Assembly (NCBI RefSeq): GCF_015207605.1
Contig: NZ_JADEWO010000004.1
Span: 124,001-188,000 of the forward strand
Reading direction: 5' to 3'
Origin: Oculatella sp. LEGE 06141
GTDB lineage: Bacteria; Cyanobacteriota; Cyanobacteriia; Elainellales; Elainellaceae
DNA: 64,000 bases
The first letter of the stretch is position 1. Each line of letters begins with the position of its first letter. The notes beneath the pieces are model-generated. The model was not told the origin of the DNA, ran no database searches, and worked only from the letters and a program-made list of their open reading frames with translations. The translations under genes were made by a program, and so were the position numbers. This document shows, piece by piece, positions 38,697-45,618 of this stretch.

Positions 38697-39446
38697 TTAG
38701 CGACGAACGCGATCGAACGAAACCGTTGCTAATGCTTCAACCAGGCTGCGAACTACGGCTACCATTGCCACTTCGCTGTTGAGCTGATGAATCGCAGAAC
38801 CAACCCCAATACCAGACGCTCCTGCGGCGATCGCCATCGGAGCGGTAACGCTAGACAAGCCAGACGCGCACAGCACCGGCACCGTAACCGCACGAGATAT
38901 TTCAGAAGCGGCAGCCAGGGTGGGTGCTGCTTTTTCAATCAACCCCAGGGTGCCAGCGTGGGTTGGGTTACTGCTGGTACCGCCTTCGGTTTGAATGATA
39001 TCCGCCCCGGCATTGACCAGTTCTTCGGCCAGTTGTACCTGCTGGTCTAACGGTAGAATGTGCGGCACTGTGACCGAAAGGGGGATTGCCGGCAGCAGCG
39101 ATCGGGTTTTGCGGGTCAGTTCCAGGACTTCCGCCGCTTCAAAGCGACGACCCTGGGCATAGAACGCATCAAAATTGCCAATTTCAATCAGGTCTGCTCC
39201 AGCTTTGACGGCAGCAACGAACCGCTCAGGCTCCACGGCTGAGACGCACACGGGCAGTTGGGTGAGCTGCTTGGCGAGGGTCACTAATGCTGGATCGGCT
39301 GCAATATCTACAAAGGTGGCACCACCGCGATCGGCAGCTTTCACCGTTGCCGCAACCCGATCGGCATCAAAATTAGTTAAACCACTGATGATTTTGAGCG
39401 CATTCCGTTGAGTAAAAGCGGTCTGTAGAGTGGGATGGATGGTCAT
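38697..39446 (-). CDS. ycf23: DUF561/Ycf23 TIM-barrel protein
   Basis: The start is ATG 39446 (MTIHPTLQTAF...), since the family begins there; the TTG frame to 39467 is not needed. The 249-residue protein is a TIM-barrel-like sequence with KIISGLTNFDADRVAATVKA, VDIAADPALV, LCASGLSSVTAPMAIAAG and IGVGSAIHQLN. Ycf23 is also encoded in plastids of some algae; its reaction is not known. It is followed on the minus strand by a terminator, and the candidate small peptide gene lies upstream. Confidence 0.85.
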   Translation of the reverse strand: MTIHPTLQTAFTQRNALKIISGLTNFDADRVAATVKAADRGGATFVDIAADPALVTLAKQLTQLPVCVSAVEPERFVAAVKAGADLIEIGNFDAFYAQGRRFEAAEVLELTRKTRSLLPAIPLSVTVPHILPLDQQVQLAEELVNAGADIIQTEGGTSSNPTHAGTLGLIEKAAPTLAAASEISRAVTVPVLCASGLSSVTAPMAIAAGASGIGVGSAIHQLNSEVAMVAVVRSLVEALATVSFDRVRR

Positions 39447-39524
39447 GAGTCTTTTTGTGTTGAGCAAATCGTACGGATCATTTTGCCACTCCCTGACCGG
39501 AGATACCAGCGTTTAGCGGAAACG

Positions 39525-39626
39525 TTAATCCGGAAAGCGGCTGTGGGGAAACAAATAGCCAACCATTCCCCACCCAACGAACAGTGAAAGCCCGATCGCC
39601 AGTAGGGCTAAAGAAAGGAGAGACAT
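39525..39626 (-). CDS. Candidate 33-residue single-span membrane peptide
   Basis: The minus-strand frame starts at ATG 39624-39626 and ends TAA 39525-39527. The product starts MSLLSLALLAIGLSLF, carries a GWGMVGYLF segment and ends in a charged tail. One hydrophobic helix is clear. Size and layout resemble small subunits of photosynthetic or NDH complexes, but I could not match it to a known one (PetN, PetL, PsbX, PsaM and others do not fit). No ribosome site is obvious. It sits between the histidine kinase and ycf23 on the same strand. Could be a chance frame. Confidence 0.35.
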   Translation of the reverse strand: MSLLSLALLAIGLSLFVGWGMVGYLFPHSRFPD

Positions 39627-39678
39627 AGGCTAAATCTCATGCACAACGCTATTACTGTAGAGCGTTGGTTTGACATCC

Positions 39679-40797
39679 CTATGGCTGCAATGTCGCAAAG
39701 CGTTTACGTTCGGCTAGCGGCAGCGAAAACCGGAAGGTGCTGCCCCGGCCTACCTCGCTTTCTGCCTCAATTTTGCCGCCTTGCAGCTCAACCAGCCGTC
39801 GAGAAATCGCCAAACCAATTCCGGTGCCGCCAGAGGTGCGATCGCGCGATCGATCGGCGCGCCAAAACCGCTCAAACACGTGGGGCAAATCCTCCGGCGC
39901 AATGCCCTGCCCGGTATCAATCACAGCCAGCCACACCTTGTCGGTTTCTGGGGTCACCTGAACACTAACCGAACCAGAGGAGGTGTAGCGCAAGGCATTG
40001 CCAATCAGGTTAACTAATATTTGTTCTACTCGTCCCGGATCGGCTAAAACAGGCGGTGTCTCAGGCGGGTAATGAAGGCGCAGTTCAATCCCTTCGGAGA
40101 GCTGGTCGGAAAACCTTTGAATCAAGGCCGTCAGCAGCGGATGCAGATCGACTGGCCTTGCATCAATTGGCAGGTAGCCCGCTTCCATTTTCGAGAGTTC
40201 CTGCAAATCGTTGACCAATCGCTGCATCCGTCTGGTTTCATTGGACAGCAGTTGGTAAATGGCGGGCGATGCGTCCACCGTTCCGTCTGCCAAGCCTTCC
40301 AGATAGCCGCCAATTACCGTTAACGGCGTTCGCAGTTCATGGGTCAGATCGCTAACCAGATCGCGGCGGCGCTGCTCTACATTTTCGAGATCGATCGCCA
40401 TCCGGTTAAAGCTGGCGGCTAACTGGTCTAGTTCTGGAATTTCGTTCGGTGGCACCCTGGCATCCATTTGCCCTGCGGCAAACTTTTTGGTAATTTCCTC
40501 CATCTGGATTAGCGGCTGCACGATACGCTTGGACACCAGATAACTCAACCCTCCGGCTGCCGTTGCCCCCACCACCACCGACCAGATGGCTCCACGGCTC
40601 CACGCTTGCTCAAAGCCGCGAACCAGTTCGGTGCGAATTTGACGAACTCGAAAGCCCGCCACCTCAATTTGCTCTAAATACACCCGGAAAAAGCGGGGGG
40701 ATGATACTTTGCCAATGACCGTCAAGGTTGATAGCCCCACCAGCATCACAATGACGTGGGAGAGGAACAGCCGCGATCGCAGTCCAATTTTTGCCAC
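39679..40797 (-). CDS. Sensor histidine kinase
   Basis: A 372-residue membrane kinase. Two membrane segments (about 10-30 and 70-88) enclose a short extracytoplasmic loop. A HAMP domain (about 88-142) is followed by the DHp H-box LTHELRTPLT (His153) and the catalytic domain with NLIGNALRYT (N-box), DTGQGI (G1) and GGTGIGLAI (G2). It is downstream of its cognate OmpR-type regulator with eight bases between them, so they form an operon. The stimulus is unknown. Confidence 0.93.
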   Translation of the reverse strand: MAKIGLRSRLFLSHVIVMLVGLSTLTVIGKVSSPRFFRVYLEQIEVAGFRVRQIRTELVRGFEQAWSRGAIWSVVVGATAAGGLSYLVSKRIVQPLIQMEEITKKFAAGQMDARVPPNEIPELDQLAASFNRMAIDLENVEQRRRDLVSDLTHELRTPLTVIGGYLEGLADGTVDASPAIYQLLSNETRRMQRLVNDLQELSKMEAGYLPIDARPVDLHPLLTALIQRFSDQLSEGIELRLHYPPETPPVLADPGRVEQILVNLIGNALRYTSSGSVSVQVTPETDKVWLAVIDTGQGIAPEDLPHVFERFWRADRSRDRTSGGTGIGLAISRRLVELQGGKIEAESEVGRGSTFRFSLPLAERKRFATLQP

Positions 40798-40805
40798 TCG
40801 CGCCC

Positions 40806-41516
40806 CTAGCCTCCCGTACCGTCTTCGAACTTGTAGCCTACCCCAATCACCGTTTTCACAAAGGTTGGGTTCGCCGGATCTGGTTCAACCTTCTTCCGCA
40901 GCCGAGCAATGTGCGTATCCACAACTCGCTCATCCCCAAAAAAATCGTTGCCCCACAGTTTCTCAATCAACTGGGTTCGGCTCCAAACTCGCCCCGGATA
41001 GCTCATAAACGTGGTCAGCAGGTCAAATTCGAGCGTGGTTAAGTCGAGCGGTTCCGCTGTACCAGAGTCTACCAGGCGATGTGCTACTCGCTGATCGACA
41101 TCAATCGAAAAATGCTGGGTTTGATAACTCTGGCTCTGCCCTCCCTGGCGCAGCGTCCGCCGCAACAGTGCCCGCACTCTGGCAACCAGTTCTCTGGGGC
41201 TGAATGGCTTCACCATGTAGTCATCGGCTCCGGTCGAAAGCCCAATGATCCGATCCATTTCTTCCCCTTTAGCCGTCAGCATCAGAATATAAGGATCTTT
41301 GCTGCCCGGTTTCTGGCGAATGCGAGCGCAGACTTCTAACCCATCTAATTGGGGAATCATTAAATCGAGGATGATTAAATCTGGTTTCTGCTCTTGAAAA
41401 ATTTGGATGGCGGTGAGACCATCTCGACAGACACGACAGGAAAATCCTTCTTTTTCAAGATAGAGCTGAATTAACTGGGCAATTTCGGCTTCATCTTCAA
41501 CGATTAAGATGTCCAT
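40806..41516 (-). CDS. OmpR-family response regulator
   Basis: A 236-residue regulator. The receiver domain has the acidic pair in VEDEAEIAQ, the phospho-acceptor Asp in IILDLMIPQ and the Lys in MVKPFSPREL. The C-terminal winged helix (about 135-232) has the LTTLEFDLLTTFMSYPGRVW and VDTHIARLRKKVEPDP blocks. It is the first gene of the pair with the kinase at 39679-40797. Likely a transcription factor controlling an unknown set of genes. Confidence 0.95.
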   Translation of the reverse strand: MDILIVEDEAEIAQLIQLYLEKEGFSCRVCRDGLTAIQIFQEQKPDLIILDLMIPQLDGLEVCARIRQKPGSKDPYILMLTAKGEEMDRIIGLSTGADDYMVKPFSPRELVARVRALLRRTLRQGGQSQSYQTQHFSIDVDQRVAHRLVDSGTAEPLDLTTLEFDLLTTFMSYPGRVWSRTQLIEKLWGNDFFGDERVVDTHIARLRKKVEPDPANPTFVKTVIGVGYKFEDGTGG

Positions 41517-41694
41517 GAGTTTCCTGTTATATCCTGGTCACCTGGTAGGTACGTATAACTAGATGTGGTCAGATGATGTAGTCAGATTAGTACAGGCAAA
41601 TTAACTAACGTGCAACTGTAGGATTGATAACGACTGGTTCGATGCCCCTATTGTGCCAAATCTTCCCCCAACCGTCGGTCGGTGATCTAATCTT

Positions 41695-43545
41695 ATGAAA
41701 ACAGCTACGCGCCAGAATGAGCTACAGATTCTAGAGCAGCAGCTACAGCAAGCGCTACAGGCTCAACTACCTCACGTTCCGCTCTTAAAGCTGAGGTGTG
41801 CGTTAAAGCAGGGAGTGTTGCTGGTTCTGGTGCAGCATCGTCCGAAGGAGACGCTCAACGCTCAGCAAATTTTTTCGACACTGGCAGGCACAATTCAGCG
41901 GCTACAGCCTCAGGCTAACCTGGAGGCATCGCAGGATGCAGAGTTGCTTCCGGTGCGGCTGTATCTGCGGTTGACGGGGCAGCGCCATCCCTACGCGGTT
42001 CATCCCTTCATTTTGGAACCCAATCTTGTGTTGTTGGACGTGGAGGCGACGATCGATCGCGCCGCACCAGAGGCGATCGTCTCCCCTGCTGTGCAGCAGC
42101 CCTCCGACCCGGCAACCCCCAGCACCAGCGGCAACATTATTCTGGCCTCGGAATGGGCTAACACGGCTCACGACCTGGCTGAAGCCAACGATTTGCTTGA
42201 CTTTGACCAGGGGTATGGAAGGCAAATTCCTATTTTGTCGCGTTTGCCGCTGCCGGTGGCGGTGCTGGCGATCGCCGTTGGGGTAGCGGCCTTTACCGGG
42301 TCTTTTTATGCAATGACTCGACCCTGTGTAATGGGTGCCTGCCCTCCACTGCAAACGGCTCAGCGGTTACAGCAAGACGCAGATCAAACGCTGCAAAACA
42401 CGACCTCTGCCCAACAAGTCGTTGAAACGTACGACAATCTGGCTGAAGCCGCCTATCTGCTCGATACGATTCCACTGTGGTCGAAATACTACCAAACCGC
42501 GCAGAGCCTGTTGACCAGCTACGAAGCTCAGTCTCAAGTGTTGGGTCAGGTGGTGTCGGCGTTGGAGTTAGGAAACCAGGCAGCGTTGAGCAGCCAAAAC
42601 CCTCCCCATCCCCTCTCCGATTGGGAAGATATTCAGCGGTTGTGGCGTAAGGCGATCGCCCGTTTGGAGCGTGTGCCGACCGATAGCCCGGTGTTTCCGC
42701 TGGCGCAACGCAAGCAGCAAGACTACACTGCTAACCTTGCTGCCATCAATCAGCGCATCCTGGTTGAGCAAAAAGCACAAGATAAGATGAACCTGGCGAA
42801 GTCAACCGCTGAAACAGCGGCGGCTCGCTCGAGTGCAGCCGTTTCGTTAGAGCAGTGGCAGGTTGCCGGTTCAACCTGGCAAGTGGCGATCAATTTGCTC
42901 AACGAAATTCCGAATGGGACGATGGCCTATGCAGAAGGGCAGCAGTTGTTGTCGATTTATCAGCCTAAGTTAGCCGCCGCCCGCGATCGCCAGCGCCGTG
43001 AAGACATTGCCGCTACTGCCTATAACCAGGCGCTGAACCTGGGAGACGAAGCCCGCCGCCTGGAGCAGCAGAACCAGTGGGGCGACGCAGTGACTCAATG
43101 GCGTAATGCGCTGGCTAATGCCCAGCAAGTACCCACTTCAACCTCTTACTATACGCTGGCTCAACCGCTGGTGAGTGCCTACAGTCGAGCGTTAACCGTT
43201 GCCCAGGAAACGTTGCAGCAGGTAGAGGCACGGCAAACCGCACAAACCAACTTAGCGCGAACCTGCGAAGGCACCCCTCGCGTCTGCACGTTTACGATGA
43301 GTCGAGACAAAATTCAGGTGCGGGTGACCAGCGATTATGACCAGGCTGTGAGAACGGCGATCGCCAATACCGAGCTAACAGGCGACTACAACACCCGAGC
43401 CGAGGTGACGAATCACGTCAACACGCTGTTGCGAGCGCTAGCCGCCATTAGCGAAAACACAGATATTCCGATTGAGTTATACAACTCCGACGGCTCGGTG
43501 TTTGGCACGTATGTTCCTAGCCTTTCTGGCTACGTTCCCCGCTAG
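41695..43545 (+). CDS. Large membrane-anchored protein with W-repeats, function unknown
   Basis: A 616-residue protein. The N-terminal part (about 1-175) is soluble, with an Asp/Ala linker. A single membrane segment lies at about 183-207 (LPVAVLAIAVGVAAF). The rest is helical and Ala/Gln-rich, with a recurring unit: Trp...Trp..A(I/L)..(L)..(I/V)P, then a Tyr/Leu-rich tail. It appears near RLWRKAIARLERVP, TWQVAINLLNEIP and QWRNALANAQQVP. No catalytic motif is seen. The C-terminal 100 residues contain two Cys (CEGTPRVC). It looks like a scaffold of TPR-like helical repeats. I do not recognise the family. Confidence 0.75.
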   Translation: MKTATRQNELQILEQQLQQALQAQLPHVPLLKLRCALKQGVLLVLVQHRPKETLNAQQIFSTLAGTIQRLQPQANLEASQDAELLPVRLYLRLTGQRHPYAVHPFILEPNLVLLDVEATIDRAAPEAIVSPAVQQPSDPATPSTSGNIILASEWANTAHDLAEANDLLDFDQGYGRQIPILSRLPLPVAVLAIAVGVAAFTGSFYAMTRPCVMGACPPLQTAQRLQQDADQTLQNTTSAQQVVETYDNLAEAAYLLDTIPLWSKYYQTAQSLLTSYEAQSQVLGQVVSALELGNQAALSSQNPPHPLSDWEDIQRLWRKAIARLERVPTDSPVFPLAQRKQQDYTANLAAINQRILVEQKAQDKMNLAKSTAETAAARSSAAVSLEQWQVAGSTWQVAINLLNEIPNGTMAYAEGQQLLSIYQPKLAAARDRQRREDIAATAYNQALNLGDEARRLEQQNQWGDAVTQWRNALANAQQVPTSTSYYTLAQPLVSAYSRALTVAQETLQQVEARQTAQTNLARTCEGTPRVCTFTMSRDKIQVRVTSDYDQAVRTAIANTELTGDYNTRAEVTNHVNTLLRALAAISENTDIPIELYNSDGSVFGTYVPSLSGYVPR

Positions 43546-43677
43546 GTCAAATCTGTTTGCGTGTGGTGCTGGATGTCTCGGCGCGGTTGTGATGCAGTTT
43601 AAACCGCTATCATGAACCTGTTAACCCTGCGCCGGACTTAGCCATCCAGCAGGATTCGCTTTTGGGGACAAGTAGCT

Positions 43678-43971
43678 GTGCTAAACTACTCTCCCTCAAC
43701 AGACTTCAACCAGGCCGTTCCTGATGAGCAGCCTCAGTCCTTTTCCGATTGGCCTACCTTTAAACGGTTGCTGCAACGGCTTCATGCTGAGGGCATTTAT
43801 ATCCACTCCGATCAGCTTGCCGAGTTTTTGATTGTTCACGGGTTGCCGGTTGATTTGTGCCATGTACCCCACCACTTGCACGCTAAAGCAAGAGTCATTA
43901 ACCAAAACTATCGGGGCGACATGGCGCAGCTAGCGGACGATGTTGACCAAGATGTAACGTTAGATTTTTGA
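43678..43971 (+). CDS. Small conserved-looking hypothetical protein
   Basis: 97 residues from GTG 43678; GGGGAC lies about ten bases upstream. The first 30 residues are polar, then FKRLLQRLHAEGIYIHSDQL suggests a helical, possibly nucleic-acid- or protein-binding core. The C-terminus is acidic (DDVDQDVT). No membrane segment is present. I do not recognise the family. It lies 52 bases before the adenosyltransferase on the same strand and might be co-transcribed. Its length and composition favour a real gene. Confidence 0.6.
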   Translation: MLNYSPSTDFNQAVPDEQPQSFSDWPTFKRLLQRLHAEGIYIHSDQLAEFLIVHGLPVDLCHVPHHLHAKARVINQNYRGDMAQLADDVDQDVTLDF

Positions 43972-44023
43972 CGAACCGTAGCGATCGCCCCAGTTTTGCG
44001 CGATTCTGTATAGATGTTGCTGA

Positions 44024-44707
44024 ATGTCGCCTTCTATGGAAACACACTCTATGCCCACGCCTGATGCCGAACAAACCGCAACAGCGCTACCAGATGAACA
44101 GTACCGCCGCAAAATGCAGCGGCGTAAGGAAGTGCAAGAGCAGCGGTTGGCAGAGCGCACCAATAAAAAAGGCTTGATTATTGTCAATACAGGCAACGGC
44201 AAAGGCAAAACGACTGCTGCGCTGGGCATGGTGATGCGATCGCTGGGGCATGGCTACCGCGTGGCGATTGTGCAGTTCATTAAAGGAGCCTGGGAACCCG
44301 CCGAAAAAGCGGTTTTAGACTACTGGACGGTTGCCACGGACGGGAATGCCCCGCAACTGGAATTTCACGCGATGGGTGAGGGCTTTACCTGGGAAACGCA
44401 GGATCGCGATCGCGACATTGCCGTTGCCCAAACTGCCTGGGAAAAAGCATTGAGCTTTATTGGTAACGCCGATTTTCGCACCGTGCTGCTAGATGAAGTG
44501 AACGTGGCGCTAAAGTTGGGCTACCTGCAAGTCGAACAGGTGTTGGCCGGACTCGACCAGAAACCCGACGATTCGCACATCATCTTGACGGGACGCGGTG
44601 CCCCCCAGGCGTTGATCGATCGCGCCGATCTGGTCACAGAAATGACCCTGATCAAGCACCCGTTTCGAGAGCAAGGCGTGAAGGCGCAACCGGGCATTGA
44701 ATATTGA
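44024..44707 (+). CDS. cobO: Corrinoid adenosyltransferase (CobO/BtuR family)
   Basis: A 227-residue enzyme transferring the adenosyl group of ATP to cob(I)yrinate diamide or related corrinoids, the last part of B12 synthesis or salvage. P-loop NTGNGKGKTTAALGM (about residues 54-68) and ALGMVMRSLGHGYRVAIVQF, FIKGAWEPAEK and LLDEVNVALKLGYL are characteristic of the CobO type. The start is not fixed: ATG 44024, 44036 and 44051 are all in frame. The N-terminus is charged. No other B12 gene or cobalamin riboswitch was seen nearby. Confidence 0.9.
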   Translation: MSPSMETHSMPTPDAEQTATALPDEQYRRKMQRRKEVQEQRLAERTNKKGLIIVNTGNGKGKTTAALGMVMRSLGHGYRVAIVQFIKGAWEPAEKAVLDYWTVATDGNAPQLEFHAMGEGFTWETQDRDRDIAVAQTAWEKALSFIGNADFRTVLLDEVNVALKLGYLQVEQVLAGLDQKPDDSHIILTGRGAPQALIDRADLVTEMTLIKHPFREQGVKAQPGIEY

Positions 44708-44776
44708 GCCGAAAGAGCCATTCATCGTATTGTGTACTTTAGTAACAGGACGTGAATCGCTAGCATCAAGACTCTA

Positions 44777-45523
44777 ATGACCCACCTCAGCGTCAATCTC
44801 AACCGTGTCGCCTTATTGAGAAACTCGCGCAACATCGGTATCCCAAGCGTAACCAGAGCCGCCAAAATTGTTCTCGATGCCGGAGCCTACGGCGTGACTG
44901 TGCATCCCCGTCCGGATCAGCGGCATATTCGACCCGGTGATGTGGATGAGCTGGCTGCCTTATTAGCCAGTGAGTATCCCCAGGCGGAGTACAACATTGA
45001 GGGCAACCCGTTTGAATCGCCGTTTATGGATATTGTTTGCCGGGTGAAGCCAACCCAGTGTACGCTGGTGCCCGATTCTCCCGATGCTTTGACGTCGGAT
45101 CACGGTTGGAATTTAGAGCAAGACAGCGATCGCCTCATTCCCATCATTGAGCAGCTTCAGGCCAGTGGCATTCGCGTCAGCTTGTTTATGGATGCCGATC
45201 CGGCTGCAATGGCAGCGGCGCAAAAAATCGGAGCCGATCGCGTTGAACTCTACACAGAGCCATATGCTGCTGCCTTTCGGGCGGGAACGGTTGACTCCAT
45301 CTTGCCTCAGTATGCCGAAGCGGCCAGGGCGGCTCAAGTCGTTGGGTTAGGGGTTAATGCAGGGCATGACTTGAACCTGGAAAACCTGAGTCGGTTCTGC
45401 ACTATTCCTCATGTTTTAGAAGTCTCGATCGGCCATGCCCTTATGGCAGAAGCGTTAGAAATGGGCTTGTTTCATACGATCAAAGCCTACCTGGAGATTT
45501 TGTCTCACGGCCAGCCCGCCTGA
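44777..45523 (+). CDS. pdxJ: Pyridoxine 5'-phosphate synthase
   Basis: A 248-residue TIM-barrel enzyme joining 1-deoxyxylulose 5-phosphate and 3-amino-2-oxopropyl phosphate to form pyridoxine 5'-phosphate; cytosolic. Visible blocks: VNLNRVALLRNSR at the N-terminus, VTVHPRPDQRHI, NIEGNPF, IRVSLFMDADP, ELYTEPYAAAF, GLGVNAGHDLNLENL and EVSIGHALMAEAL. All match PdxJ. The start ATG 44777 is typical. It is on the same strand as the adenosyltransferase, 69 bases apart, with no obvious functional link. Confidence 0.96.
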   Translation: MTHLSVNLNRVALLRNSRNIGIPSVTRAAKIVLDAGAYGVTVHPRPDQRHIRPGDVDELAALLASEYPQAEYNIEGNPFESPFMDIVCRVKPTQCTLVPDSPDALTSDHGWNLEQDSDRLIPIIEQLQASGIRVSLFMDADPAAMAAAQKIGADRVELYTEPYAAAFRAGTVDSILPQYAEAARAAQVVGLGVNAGHDLNLENLSRFCTIPHVLEVSIGHALMAEALEMGLFHTIKAYLEILSHGQPA

Positions 45524-45618
45524 CGATTCTGGGTTGCAATCGAGCGGAGCGATCGGCTTAAATGGTGCAACTGTTCTACTCTAGATAGAATGACGGCTGG
45601 AAACTAAAGGCGAGCGGC

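Noticed and set aside
44024-44707. Cobalamin riboswitch upstream of the adenosyltransferase
   Set aside because: The gap to the preceding gene is too short and no B12-box sequence was found.
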